Shown: positions 54,026-62,854 of the stretch, piece by piece
Layout: each line of letters starts with the position of its first letter
How positions within the stretch are numbered: the first letter of the stretch is position 1
Assembly (NCBI RefSeq): GCF_004331455.1
Contig: NZ_SJJR01000020.1
Span: 47,197-111,196, forward strand
Direction of reading: 5' to 3'
DNA length: 64,000 nt
DNA from: Micromonospora zingiberis
GTDB taxonomy: Bacteria > Actinomycetota > Actinomycetes > Mycobacteriales > Micromonosporaceae
Position numbers and translations under genes: made by a program
The notes under the pieces: model-generated
What the model saw: only the letters and a program-made list of their open reading frames with translations
What the model was told of the DNA's origin: nothing
Database searches by the model: none

Positions 54026-55579
54026 ATGGTCGACAGCGGGCACGGGCGACGGCAGCGACGACGGAACCCGGTGGTCTCGCCGGTGCTACGGCCGATGCTC
54101 TGGTCCGCACTGCTCAGCGCCGTCGCCAGTACGGTCCTCGCCGCCCCGGCGTACGCCGAGCCGGGCGTGCCGGTCACGGTGCCCGACACCGGTTCCCGCC
54201 CGGTGGTCACCGGTCCGCTGCAACTGCCCGGCGGCGCTCCGGCCAACCCCACGCCCGGGGTGATTCCCCCGCCGACCTCGCCCGGTGCCAGCGCCCTTGA
54301 GCTGCAAATCAACGCCACCGAGGCACGGATCGGGGAACTGGGCACCCAACTCCTCGAACTTGAGCAGCAGCGCACCGAGGCCGAGACCCAGCTCCTGAGC
54401 GCCGAGCGCGATCTGGAGTTCGCCCGGGCCGCGCTCCAGCAGGCGCAGCAGCGCGCCGACGAGGCCGCCGCCCAGGCGATCAAGGTGGACGCGGCGCTGC
54501 CGCCCATCGACTTCGCTTCCGACCTGCGTGACCTGGACCTGCTCCGGCGAGCCAACCGGGGTGAGCGGGCCGAGCACGCCACCGCACCGGCGGCCGGCGA
54601 ACTGACCCGTGCCCAGTCCGACGAGCAGGTGGCCACGCAGGCGCACACGGCGGCCGAGTCCCGGCTGCGCGGCGCCCAGGAGCAGTACACCGCCACGCAG
54701 AAGGCACTGCGCGACGAAGAGGCCAAGCTGCTCCGGCTGCGCGAGGAGAACGCCACCCAACTGGTCGAACTGGCCCGTCAGCAGGAACGCGCCGAGCAGC
54801 AGTTGGGCGCCGACTACGCCGACCAGTCGGCGGCCGGGCTGGTCGCGCATCCGACCGCGCTGGCCGCGCTCGCGTACGCCCGCCGCCAACTGGGCGACCC
54901 GTACGTCTGGGGGGCCACCGGTCCGAACTCGTTCGACTGCTCGGGTCTGGTCTGGTCGGCGTACCGGTCGGCGGGCTACTACAAGCTGCCCCGGGTGGCC
55001 CGCGACCAGTACTACGCGACCCGGTCGCGCACCGTGTCGCGGTCCGCCCTACTCCCGGGCGACCTGGTCTTCTTTGCCTCCGGCAGCAGTTGGCGGACCA
55101 TCCACCACATGGGGATGTACGTCGGCGACGGCAAGATGATCCATGCGCCGACCAGCGGTGACGTGGTGAAGATCTCGACGGTCCGCTGGTCCCGGCTCTA
55201 CGCCGCGACGCGGGTGGTCGGCGCGGTGCCGGCTCCGGCGGTCACGCCCACCCCGACGCCGAAGCCGACGCCCACCCCGAAGCCGACGCCCACTCCGAAG
55301 CCGACGCCGACGACGCCCCGGCCGACCCCGGCGCCGACCACACCGAGGCCGACCCCGACGACCACGCCCTCGACGTCACCGACCCCGTCACCCACGCCGT
55401 CGCGCACCTCCTCGCCCTCGGCCACGCCACCGGGCAGCACCACACCGACGCCGAGCCCGACCGAGGCGACCTCGCCGGGCACCGACGACAGCGACATCAG
55501 CCCGACCACGGCGGCAAGCAGCCTCGCTCCGGAAGAAGAAAGCGTCTCGGCCACGCCGTCCGCCGTCGGCGGCATCTGA
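54026..55579 (+). CDS. Secreted NlpC/P60 peptidoglycan hydrolase (RipA-like)
   Basis: This 517-residue protein has a signal sequence (about 20-44), a Pro-rich segment, a long coiled coil (about 88-260) and a C-terminal NlpC/P60 domain. That domain has Cys305 (FDCSGLVWSAY), His361 (HMGMYVGDG) and a third polar residue His373 (MIHAPTSGD). A Thr/Pro repeat tail (about 400-500, KPTPTPKPTPT) spans the wall. RipA-type enzymes cut the peptide stem during cell separation; the coiled coil often acts as an inhibitory or localising part. GAGGAG precedes the ATG at 54026. Lone gene on the plus strand. Confidence 0.88.
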   Translation: MVDSGHGRRQRRRNPVVSPVLRPMLWSALLSAVASTVLAAPAYAEPGVPVTVPDTGSRPVVTGPLQLPGGAPANPTPGVIPPPTSPGASALELQINATEARIGELGTQLLELEQQRTEAETQLLSAERDLEFARAALQQAQQRADEAAAQAIKVDAALPPIDFASDLRDLDLLRRANRGERAEHATAPAAGELTRAQSDEQVATQAHTAAESRLRGAQEQYTATQKALRDEEAKLLRLREENATQLVELARQQERAEQQLGADYADQSAAGLVAHPTALAALAYARRQLGDPYVWGATGPNSFDCSGLVWSAYRSAGYYKLPRVARDQYYATRSRTVSRSALLPGDLVFFASGSSWRTIHHMGMYVGDGKMIHAPTSGDVVKISTVRWSRLYAATRVVGAVPAPAVTPTPTPKPTPTPKPTPTPKPTPTTPRPTPAPTTPRPTPTTTPSTSPTPSPTPSRTSSPSATPPGSTTPTPSPTEATSPGTDDSDISPTTAASSLAPEEESVSATPSAVGGI

Positions 55580-55659
55580 ACCGGCTGAGTTGCGCCCCAC
55601 CGATCGACGCCCGGCCGGCACCGTACGGCTGCACTCCGGACACTGTGGGCACTCCGGCT

Positions 55660-55684
55660 GTGCCACACCGCCGGAATGTGGCAC
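55660..55684 (+). terminator. Short hairpin downstream of the NlpC/P60 gene
   Basis: GTGCCACA (55660-55667) and TGTGGCAC (55677-55684) pair perfectly around a 9-base loop in the 169-bp gap before the next gene. Weak evidence of termination. Confidence 0.4.
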
Positions 55685-55748
55685 GGTGTCATTCAGGCAC
55701 TCCCGGGCGTGGTGATGATCCGGGTGCGAGCGTGGCGCGGAGGCGAGG

Positions 55749-57095
55749 ATGAGCGAGCACGTGGTTCCGGCGTTGGCCGACCCTGGATCGGCTCCCGCCG
55801 CCTCCGCCACCGAGCCGGCACCGGACGGCGACGTCGCCGCCGGGCCTCGCCACCCGACCGACCCGGCCTCGGCGGTACGCGCGAGCACGGCCAGCCACCC
55901 GGCGGTGGGTCGGGCGGGCGTCCCCCGAGTGCCAGGACCGGCGCGGGCCAGCGTCCGGGTGCCGGGAATGAGCCCGGTGAGCGCCGACGAGGCGCAGGCC
56001 GCCGGCACCGGCGGTAAGGCCGCCGGGGTCTACCGGTCGACCCCGGTCAACCCGGAGCCGTCCGAGCCTGCCCAGCCGCCCGAGCCGGCGCAGCCGCCAA
56101 CGCCACCGACGCCCGAGCCGGAACCCGCGCCACCGCCGCCCGCGCCAGTGCCGCCGGTCCCACCGACGCCGACGCCGGCACCTCCGGTGCCCCCGGCACC
56201 GACTCCACCCGTCCCGGCACCCACCCCACCCGTGCCGGCACCCACCCCACCCGTGCCGACACCGACCCCACCGGGGCCGACACCGACCCCACCTGCGCCG
56301 ACGCCGACTCCACCCGTGCCGACGCCGACCCCACCGGGACCGGTGCCCGCGCCGCCGCCCACCCCTCGGCCCTCGCCGCCGCTGCCGGGTCCGCCGACGC
56401 CTCCGCCGGGCCCGCCGATCCCGGCACCCCCGCCCCCGCCGGGACCGATGCCCGCGCCGCCGTTCCCGCCCCCTCCCGCTATCTCGACAGCCGCCCCGTC
56501 AAGATCGGGTCCGGTGGCGGCCGGGCGCGCCGCCGCAGCGGCACCGGGGACGTCAGGCCTGGACGCCCGGACCCCGGGCGCCGAGCCGGTCGTACCGGCT
56601 CCGGCGCTGCCGGTCTGGCCACCACCGACCAGTCCCACCGGACGCCGGGACGAGAGCGCCCCCGCCACGCCCGGAGCCGCGCCCCGGCAGTCCACGCGCC
56701 CAGGTCTGCTCCCGGCCTCGGCCGAAACCGGCACGAACCCGCCGGCGGCACCCCCGGCAACGGCCGAGCCACCGGCGCAGCCGGGCCACTGGCGAGGCAC
56801 CGCCGACGCCCAGGCCGCGCAGCGTCCCGGCGGATCCGACCTGAGCGCGTACTACGCCGGCGGTGCCGGTTCTGCCACGGTTGCCTTCCCCACCGGAGAG
56901 CCGGAGAACTCGGGGTCGTTGACCGGGCACATCCTGGCTCAGGGCTGGACGGACACCACCCCCGAACGCTCCAGCACCGCCCGGGTAGTGATCGTGATGG
57001 CGGTCGCCCTGGGCCTGCTCGTGGCGGTCAGTGTGCTGGTCGTACTGGTGGCGAACAATGCGCTGAGCGGCCTGACCGGCGGCCTGCTGGAGTGA
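55749..57095 (+). CDS. Proline-rich single-pass membrane protein
   Basis: This 448-residue protein has a polyproline region (about 100-245), built from PTPPVPAPT-like units that come from a ~18-bp nucleotide repeat, and one hydrophobic helix near the C-terminus (RVVIVMAVALGLLVAVSVLVVLVA) with an external or short tail. The middle (about 250-400) is low-complexity and disordered. GGAGGCGAGG precedes the ATG. It has no enzyme motifs; it may be a scaffold or a wall-spanning protein. Confidence 0.6.
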   Translation: MSEHVVPALADPGSAPAASATEPAPDGDVAAGPRHPTDPASAVRASTASHPAVGRAGVPRVPGPARASVRVPGMSPVSADEAQAAGTGGKAAGVYRSTPVNPEPSEPAQPPEPAQPPTPPTPEPEPAPPPPAPVPPVPPTPTPAPPVPPAPTPPVPAPTPPVPAPTPPVPTPTPPGPTPTPPAPTPTPPVPTPTPPGPVPAPPPTPRPSPPLPGPPTPPPGPPIPAPPPPPGPMPAPPFPPPPAISTAAPSRSGPVAAGRAAAAAPGTSGLDARTPGAEPVVPAPALPVWPPPTSPTGRRDESAPATPGAAPRQSTRPGLLPASAETGTNPPAAPPATAEPPAQPGHWRGTADAQAAQRPGGSDLSAYYAGGAGSATVAFPTGEPENSGSLTGHILAQGWTDTTPERSSTARVVIVMAVALGLLVAVSVLVVLVANNALSGLTGGLLE

Positions 57096-57294
57096 CCGCG
57101 GCCAGTGGACCGGTGGGTGAGTCCGCCCACTACCCCCCGCCGACACCGGTGGTGGTACGCCGGCCGCCGTACACTTGTCGGTAATTACTGACCCGGCGTG
57201 CTACCGCGCGCCTCTGGGCGTTCTTGCCGAAGATCCGGCGGCGTCGTGCCGCAGCGGGACATCGCAAATGTGCGCCCCGCTCGAAAGGCTTTTG

Positions 57295-59007
57295 TTGACC
57301 ACCTCCGCTGACCTCGGCATGCCCCTGTCCGCCCCCGACGTCCACCCGGCCTCGCAGCCGGCCGGCACCGCCAGCTCCGACGATTCGATCAGCTTCGAGA
57401 CGCTGGGCCTACCCGAGCCGCTGGTTCGGGCGCTCGCCCGGCAGGGCATCACCGCCCCGTTCGAGATCCAGCGCGCCACCGTGCCCGACGCCCTCGCCGG
57501 ACGGGACGTGCTCGGCCGTGGGCAGACCGGCTCCGGCAAGACCCTCGCCTTCGGGCTGCCGCTGCTGGCCCGGATGGCCGCCGGCGAGCGGGCCCGGCCG
57601 TCGCGCCCGCGGGCCCTCATCCTGGTACCCACCCGCGAGTTGGCCATGCAGGTCAACGACGCGCTACTGCCGTTGGGCCGAGCGGTCGGCGTGTTCCTGA
57701 AGACCGCCGTGGGCGGGGTGCCCTACGACCGGCAGATCGACGCCCTGCGGCGCGGCGTGGAGGTCATGGTGGCGACGCCCGGCCGGCTCGCCGACCTGAT
57801 CGAACGCGGCGTCTGCCGGCTCGACGACGTCGAGATCACCGTGCTCGACGAGGCGGACCAGATGGCCGACATGGGCTTCCTGCCCGAGGTCACCGAACTG
57901 CTGTCGAAGACGCCAGCGGACGCACAGCGCCTGCTCTTCTCGGCCACTCTGGACGGCGACGTGGACGCGCTGGTGCGGCGGTTCATGACCGACCCGGTCA
58001 CCCACTCCACCGCGCCGCCGACTGCAGCGGTGTCCACCATGGACCACCACCTGCTGCTCATCCCGCCGCGTGACAAGTTCCCGGTGACCGCGGCGATCGC
58101 GGCGCGAGCCGGCCGGACCATCGTCTTCGCCCGCACCCAGCTCGGAGTGGACCGGCTCGTCGCCCAACTCGCGGCGGTCGGCGTCCGAGCCGGTGGGCTG
58201 CACGGCGGCAAGACCCAGCGGATGCGTACCCGCACCCTGGCCGAGTTCCGCGAGGGACGGACGAACGTCCTGGTCGCCACCGACGTGGCGGCCCGGGGCA
58301 TCCACGTCGACGGGGTTTCCCTGGTGCTGCACGTCGACCCGCCGAAGGACCCGAAGGACTACCTGCACCGCGCCGGCCGCACCGCCCGCGCTGGCGAGAC
58401 CGGTGCGGTGGCGACCCTGGTGCTGCCCAAGCAGCGACGCACCACGCTGGCGATGCTGGAGAAGGCCGGCGTGCAGCCGGCGGAGACGCGGGTACGCGTC
58501 GGCGACCCCACGCTGACCGAGCTGACCGGGGCGCGGGAGCCGAGTGGCGTGCCGGTCCGCGACGAGCCGGCGGAACCGCGCCGCGCCAGCCGGCCCGGCG
58601 GCCCACGCCGCTTCGGCGACCGGCCCACCACCGAACGCCGCTACGGCGACGAGTCCCGGGAGCGCCGCTACGGCGGCGATGGCCGGGGCGGGGCCCGCTA
58701 TGGCGAGGGATCCCGTGGCGAAGCCCGGCACGGCGGCGATGGCGGGGGCGGGGCCCGCTATGGCGAGGGTTCCCGTGGGGAACGCCGGCATGGCGGCGAG
58801 GCTCACGATGATGGCCGCTACGGCGAGCCGGCCCGAGGCGAGCGTAGCTACGGCGGTCACGGCCGCGGCGAGCGGCGCTACGGCGAGCCGGCGCGCGGCG
58901 AACGCCGCAACGGCGACCGGCCCCGTTCGGACGGTCGGGGCCCGCAGGACCGGCCGCGAGAGGACTGGCGCGGACCGGGCGGGCGCCCCCGGGCGCGTAC
59001 CCACTGA
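57295..59007 (+). CDS. DEAD-box ATP-dependent RNA helicase (RhlE-like) with Arg/Gly-rich tail
   Basis: This SF2 helicase of about 570 residues has a Q motif (FEIQRATVPDAL), Walker A GQTGSGKT (76-83), PTRELA, TPGRL, DEAD (VLDEADQMADMGF), FSATLD and HRAGRTARAGETG. The last 130 residues are repeats such as RYGGDGRGGARYGEGSRGE, an RNA-binding RGG-like tail. The start is uncertain: TTG at 57295 has AAAGG six bases upstream, ATG at 57319 has none, and longer starts at 57175 or 57268 are open but less likely. The 199-bp upstream gap is a probable 5' leader. Confidence 0.87.
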   Translation: MTTSADLGMPLSAPDVHPASQPAGTASSDDSISFETLGLPEPLVRALARQGITAPFEIQRATVPDALAGRDVLGRGQTGSGKTLAFGLPLLARMAAGERARPSRPRALILVPTRELAMQVNDALLPLGRAVGVFLKTAVGGVPYDRQIDALRRGVEVMVATPGRLADLIERGVCRLDDVEITVLDEADQMADMGFLPEVTELLSKTPADAQRLLFSATLDGDVDALVRRFMTDPVTHSTAPPTAAVSTMDHHLLLIPPRDKFPVTAAIAARAGRTIVFARTQLGVDRLVAQLAAVGVRAGGLHGGKTQRMRTRTLAEFREGRTNVLVATDVAARGIHVDGVSLVLHVDPPKDPKDYLHRAGRTARAGETGAVATLVLPKQRRTTLAMLEKAGVQPAETRVRVGDPTLTELTGAREPSGVPVRDEPAEPRRASRPGGPRRFGDRPTTERRYGDESRERRYGGDGRGGARYGEGSRGEARHGGDGGGGARYGEGSRGERRHGGEAHDDGRYGEPARGERSYGGHGRGERRYGEPARGERRNGDRPRSDGRGPQDRPREDWRGPGGRPRARTH

Positions 59008-59043
59008 CCGACGCCTCCGTCGGTCACCAACATGCTCGAACCC

Positions 59044-59084
59044 GGATCGAGTGGTCTCGTCGTGATCCTGAGGCCACTCGATCC
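59044..59084 (+). terminator. Hairpin after the DEAD-box helicase gene
   Basis: GGATCGAGTGG (59044-59054) pairs perfectly with CCACTCGATCC (59074-59084), 37 bp past the helicase stop. The loop is 19 bases. Confidence 0.55.
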
Positions 59085-59191
59085 AGGATCGAACGCAATC
59101 GCCAGATGGGGCGGCCGGCCGCGCGCGGGGTGCCCTGGCGTTCGAGCGCAAGGGACTGCCGGGCGGCAGCGGGTGGCGTAACGTCCGGTCC

Positions 59192-59821
59192 ATGCCCGCC
59201 TTGCCGAAGTCGCTGCTGTGGACCCGGATCGACACCGCCGGCGCCGAACACGCCCTCGCCGACGACAGCCACGGCCTGGCGGCGCACGGCACCCAAGTGG
59301 CCGCCGACCCGATTCCCTACACCTGCCGCTACCAGTTGCTGACGGATCCGCAGTGGGTGAGCGCCCGGCTTGAGGTCGAGGTCGAGGGAGCGGGATGGCG
59401 GCGCAGCGTACGCCTGGAACGGGCCGCTGCCCGGTGGCGGGTGACCGCCGCCGAGCAGGGTGACCTGGACGGCGCTCTGGCCGCCGCCGGACGTGCCCCT
59501 GCCGGGCTGCCCGGCGTCGAGGATCCGGACCGCCTGGCCGACGCCCTCGACGTGGACCTGGGCGGTTCGCCGCTGTTCAACACGCTGCCGGTGCGCCGGC
59601 TCCGGCTGGCCGACCAGCCCGCCGACACCAGCTTCCCGATCAGCGTGGCGTGGGTGCTGGTGCCGAGCCTGACGGTGCTGCCCGCCGAGCAGGTCTACAC
59701 GGCGTTGGGCCCGAACCGGTTCCGGTACGCCAGCGGCAGCTTCAGCGCCGAGATCGACGTGGACCCGGAGGGCTTCGTCCGGCACTATCCCGGTCTCGCG
59801 GACCGCGCCACAGCCCGCTGA
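59192..59821 (+). CDS. Putative glycolipid-binding family protein
   Basis: A 209-residue soluble protein resembling the Pfam Glycolipid_bind family: W-T-R near the N-terminus, DVDLGGSPLFNTLPVRRLRL in the middle, and YRYAS..FSAEIDVDPEGFVRHYPGL near the end. In that family, members are linked to lipid or exopolysaccharide pathways, but the ligand and role are unclear. It starts with ATG, weak ribosome site. Stand-alone between convergent and same-strand neighbours. Confidence 0.7.
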   Translation: MPALPKSLLWTRIDTAGAEHALADDSHGLAAHGTQVAADPIPYTCRYQLLTDPQWVSARLEVEVEGAGWRRSVRLERAAARWRVTAAEQGDLDGALAAAGRAPAGLPGVEDPDRLADALDVDLGGSPLFNTLPVRRLRLADQPADTSFPISVAWVLVPSLTVLPAEQVYTALGPNRFRYASGSFSAEIDVDPEGFVRHYPGLADRATAR

Positions 59822-59900
59822 ACCCGACCGACGGGCCGACCCGCTGGATCGCGAGCCGTGCTGCCGACCCGAGCCCTCCGGCGTCTGCCCGCCGCCGCGT

Positions 59901-60992
59901 TCAGGCGGGCCAGCAGCCGTCGGCCAGGAAGCGTTCGATCGTGGCCAGGTGGGGGGCCAGGTCGAGACCCTGCGCCGCCACCCACTCGTCGGCGTAGTAC
60001 GTGTCGGCGTACCGGTCGCCCGCGTCGCAGATCAGGGTGACCACCGAGCCCGTCCGGCCGGCGGCCAGCAGCTCGGCGATCAGCCCGAAGGCGCCCCACA
60101 GGTTGGTGCCGGTCGAGCCGCCCACCCGCCGGCCCAGCACCGCCGAGCCGGATCGCATGGCGGCCAGCGAGGCGGCGTCGGGCACCTGCACCATCCGGTC
60201 CACCACCGAGGGCAGGAAGGACGCCTCGACGGTGGGGCGGCCGATCCCTTCGATTCGGGAGCCTCGCCGGGTGCGTACCGACCAGTCTGCCGCCTGCCAG
60301 GCGGGATAGAACGCGGAGTTCTCCGGGTCGACCACGCAGAGCTTGGTGGGCAGCCGCCGATAGCGGGCGTACCGGCCGATGGTCGCGCTGGTGCCGCCGG
60401 TGCCGGCACCGACCACCACCCAGGCGGGCACGGGATGGCGTTCCAGGGCGAGTTGCGCGTAGATCGACTCGGCGATGTTGTTGTTGCCCCGCCAGTCGGT
60501 GGCCCGCTCGGCGTAGGTGAACTGGTCCATGAAGTGCCCGCCGGAATCCTCGGCGAGCCAGCGTGCCTCGATGACCACCTGGGCCGGATCCTCGACCAGG
60601 TGGCACCGGCCGTCCTGGAACTCGATCTGGGCGATCTTCTCGGGCGAGGTGGAGGCGGGCATCACCGCGATGAAGGGCAGGCCCAGCATCCGGGCGAAGT
60701 ACGCCTCGGAGACGGCCGTGGAGCCGGACGACGCCTCCACGATGGTGGTGTCCGGCCCGATCCAACCGTTGCAGAGGCCGTAGAGGAACAGCGAGCGGGC
60801 CAGGCGATGCTTGAGCGACCCGGTCGGGTGGACCGACTCGTCCTTGAGGTAGAGGTCGATGCCCCACGGCCGGGGCAGCGGAAACGGCAGCAGGTGGGTG
60901 TCGGCGGACCGGTTCGCGTCCGCCTCGACGGCGGCGATCGCCTCGGTCACCCACCGCCGGCTCGCCTCGTCACACCGGTCGAGATGAGTCAC
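59901..60992 (-). CDS. PLP-dependent cysteine synthase-like enzyme, probably L-cysteine desulfhydrase (Cds1-like)
   Basis: This 363-residue fold-type II PLP enzyme has the Schiff-base lysine at K61 (PTGSLKHRLA), the Asn/Ser substrate loop SSGSTAVSEAY, the phosphate loop GAGTGGTSATIGRY and the C-terminal CDAGDRYADTYY. The sequence is closer to mycobacterial Cds1, which degrades cysteine to H2S, ammonia and pyruvate, than to CysK/CysM. An adjacent Lrp/AsnC gene 34 bp upstream is likely its regulator. GTG start; the ribosome site is weak. Confidence 0.78.
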   Translation of the reverse strand: MTHLDRCDEASRRWVTEAIAAVEADANRSADTHLLPFPLPRPWGIDLYLKDESVHPTGSLKHRLARSLFLYGLCNGWIGPDTTIVEASSGSTAVSEAYFARMLGLPFIAVMPASTSPEKIAQIEFQDGRCHLVEDPAQVVIEARWLAEDSGGHFMDQFTYAERATDWRGNNNIAESIYAQLALERHPVPAWVVVGAGTGGTSATIGRYARYRRLPTKLCVVDPENSAFYPAWQAADWSVRTRRGSRIEGIGRPTVEASFLPSVVDRMVQVPDAASLAAMRSGSAVLGRRVGGSTGTNLWGAFGLIAELLAAGRTGSVVTLICDAGDRYADTYYADEWVAAQGLDLAPHLATIERFLADGCWPA

Positions 60993-61026
60993 GTTCGGAA
61001 ACCTAGCAAGCGGGACCGGGCGGCGG

Positions 61027-61485
61027 TCAGGAGGACGACGGCCCGACCGGCTGCGGGCGGTTCTCCCACTTGGTCGACAGGGCGATGCTGGTACGGGTGG
61101 AGGCCACGCCGGGCGTACGGTTCAGCCGCACGATCAACTGCTCCAGTTCGGCGATGGTGCCCACCCGAGCCTTGAGTAGGAAGGACTCGACGCCGGCCAT
61201 GAAGTAGCAGGACTCGATCTCGGGCATGGCGCGAAACGCCTCCAGCACGTCGTCGGTGTCCGCGCCGGAGTCCTCCACGATGCTGATCAGGGCGGTGACG
61301 CCCAAGCCGACCGTTTCCGGCTCGACCTCGGCCCGGTAGGCCCGGATCACGCCGCCGGATTCCAGCTTGCCGACGCGTTCGTGCACCGCCGGAGCGGAGA
61401 GGCCGACCTGACGGGCGAGTTCGGCGTACGACAGGCGGGCGTTGCCGCGCAGCAGGTCCACGAGGGCGAGGTCGATGGCGTCCAC
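61027..61485 (-). CDS. Lrp/AsnC-family transcriptional regulator
   Basis: A 152-residue feast/famine regulator: N-terminal HTH (DAIDLALVDLLRGNARLSYAELARQVGLSAPAVHERVGKLESGGVIRAYRAEV) and C-terminal RAM domain (LISIVEDSGADTDDVLEAFRAMPEIESCYFMAGVESFLLKARV). It lies directly upstream of the cysteine desulfhydrase-like gene, so it likely senses an amino acid, perhaps cysteine. A 15-bp palindrome lies 23 bp upstream of its GTG. Confidence 0.9.
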   Translation of the reverse strand: MDAIDLALVDLLRGNARLSYAELARQVGLSAPAVHERVGKLESGGVIRAYRAEVEPETVGLGVTALISIVEDSGADTDDVLEAFRAMPEIESCYFMAGVESFLLKARVGTIAELEQLIVRLNRTPGVASTRTSIALSTKWENRPQPVGPSSS

Positions 61486-61507
61486 GGACTGTAGACCCTA
61501 GTCGGCG

Positions 61508-61522
61508 CCGAGTGACACTCGG
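61508..61522. promoter_or_regulatory. 15-bp palindrome upstream of the Lrp/AsnC gene
   Basis: CCGAGTG-A-CACTCGG is a perfect palindrome of the length typical of Lrp/AsnC operators, 23-37 bp before the gene. Autoregulation is inferred. Confidence 0.45.
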
Positions 61523-61754
61523 ACGCCGGCACCCGTAGGACATTACCGAGCGCGACAGTTCCCATACCAAGGGTCCGAGGGGTGGTTGGCCGGTACCATT
61601 TACTAACTTCCCACTCAGTGCATTTTTCGCGTTTGGCGGACACGCCAGGTCGCCGGTGCTGTAATTGCCATACGTCCCTCATGACGGCTCTGGGCTCGCA
61701 CCGGCCGGGGGCAGTGTGTTCAGCCGGGGGCTTCGTCGACGCGAGGAGGGGGCT

Positions 61755-62021
61755 GTGGACACTGGAGATCGCCTGCTGACACCGGGTGAGGTCGCCGCGC
61801 TGTTTCGGGTTGACCCGAAGACCGTGACGCGCTGGGCGGCGGCGGGCCGGATCGGCAGCATCCGGACTCCAGGCGGGCATCGCCGGTTTCGGGAATCCGA
61901 GGTGCGGGCCCTGCTTGAAGGGGAGGGCATGCTGGAAGAGGCAGACGAGATGGGCAGACCGCGTAATGCGGGCCCGACCGCCTCGACCGGACCGGGCCCG
62001 GCCAACGCCGGCATGTACTGA
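61755..62021 (+). CDS. bldC: BldC-family MerR-like developmental regulator
   Basis: An 88-residue protein whose first 56 residues match BldC, a minimal MerR-type DNA-binding protein controlling sporulation onset: LLTPGEVAALFRVDPKTVTRWAAAGRIGSIRTPGGHRRFRESEVRALLEG. A further 30 residues form an acidic then Pro/Gly-rich tail, longer than in the Streptomyces protein. AGGAGG five bases upstream fixes the GTG start at 61755. Its own 230-bp leader suggests separate regulation. Confidence 0.92.
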   Translation: MDTGDRLLTPGEVAALFRVDPKTVTRWAAAGRIGSIRTPGGHRRFRESEVRALLEGEGMLEEADEMGRPRNAGPTASTGPGPANAGMY

Positions 62022-62050
62022 ATGGTGCGGATCGAACGCGGACCGGCTCG

Positions 62051-62680
62051 TCAGGTCCGGTCCGCGTTCAACTTCCCGACCCACCGGTGGAACAGGGTGT
62101 GCGGCACGCCGAGCGCGTCGAGCACCTTGCCCGCCACGAAATCCACCAACTGCGCCGCAGACGCGGCTGCTCCCGCGCCGTAGAAGCCGGGACTCGCCGG
62201 CAGCACCACGGCGCCGGCATCGTGCAACGCGATGAGGTGTTCCAGGTGGCTGCGGGTCACCGGCGTCTCGCGCGGCACCACGACCACCGGGCGGCGCTCC
62301 TTGAGGTTCACCTCGGCGGCCCGCTGCAACAGGTCCTTCGACAGCCCGATCGCGATGCCGGCGCAGGCCGCCGTGCTCGCGGGCACCACGACCATGCCAC
62401 GCACCGGGTAGGAACCGCTGCTGGGCCCAGCCGCCAGGTCACCGGCGGGCCAGTGCCGCACGTCCGTGCCGTCAAGGTCGCGGCCGAGCCAGGCGGACAG
62501 GTCCTCGGCCCAGTGTGCGTCCCGGAACGGGCGTCCGGTCTCGTCGAGCACGGTCAGCCGGGCGGCCCGGGAGACGATCAGGTCGACCGACTCTCCGGCG
62601 TCGAGCAGCCCACGTACGACGGCAGCCGCGTACGGCGTACCGGACGCCCCGGACACCCCGACCACCCATGGTTCACGCAT
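62051..62680 (-). CDS. UbiX-like flavin prenyltransferase
   Basis: A 209-residue UbiX/Pad1 fold protein (VVGVSGASGTPYAAAVVRGLLDAG; the S/T-rich MVVVPASTAACAGIAIGLSKDLLQRAAEVNLKERRPVVVVPRETP; LPASPGFYGAG). It makes prenylated FMN for UbiD-type decarboxylases. In the futalosine pathway of actinobacteria, UbiX/UbiD/UbiA homologues follow MqnD; mqnA, mqnC and mqnE in this window support that role. A UbiD partner is not in the window. Start ATG 62680. Confidence 0.85.
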   Translation of the reverse strand: MREPWVVGVSGASGTPYAAAVVRGLLDAGESVDLIVSRAARLTVLDETGRPFRDAHWAEDLSAWLGRDLDGTDVRHWPAGDLAAGPSSGSYPVRGMVVVPASTAACAGIAIGLSKDLLQRAAEVNLKERRPVVVVPRETPVTRSHLEHLIALHDAGAVVLPASPGFYGAGAAASAAQLVDFVAGKVLDALGVPHTLFHRWVGKLNADRT

Positions 62681-62854
62681 CCCCCAAGCCTGCCTGGTCG
62701 CCAGCGCCACCGGTCAGGCACCCCGGGACCCCGTCATCCGATCTTCCGCACAACTGTCGTTACGACACCGATGTCCGGTCGGAACGCGGCGGCCTCCACC
62801 ACCTGTCATGCTGCCCGAGGCCGAACGCGGTGGGCATGCGGGAGAGGATCCGGG

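Noticed and set aside
55240..55420. Repeat array after the NlpC/P60 domain
   Set aside because: It encodes a Thr/Pro linker in frame with the enzyme, not a separate element.
56050..56480. Possible CRISPR or other DNA repeat array
   Set aside because: The short repeats are codons of a polyproline region within an open frame; units are irregular and have no unique spacers.
58630..58930. Repetitive stretch in the helicase gene as a satellite or mobile element
   Set aside because: It is the in-frame Arg/Gly-rich C-terminal tail common in actinobacterial DEAD-box helicases.
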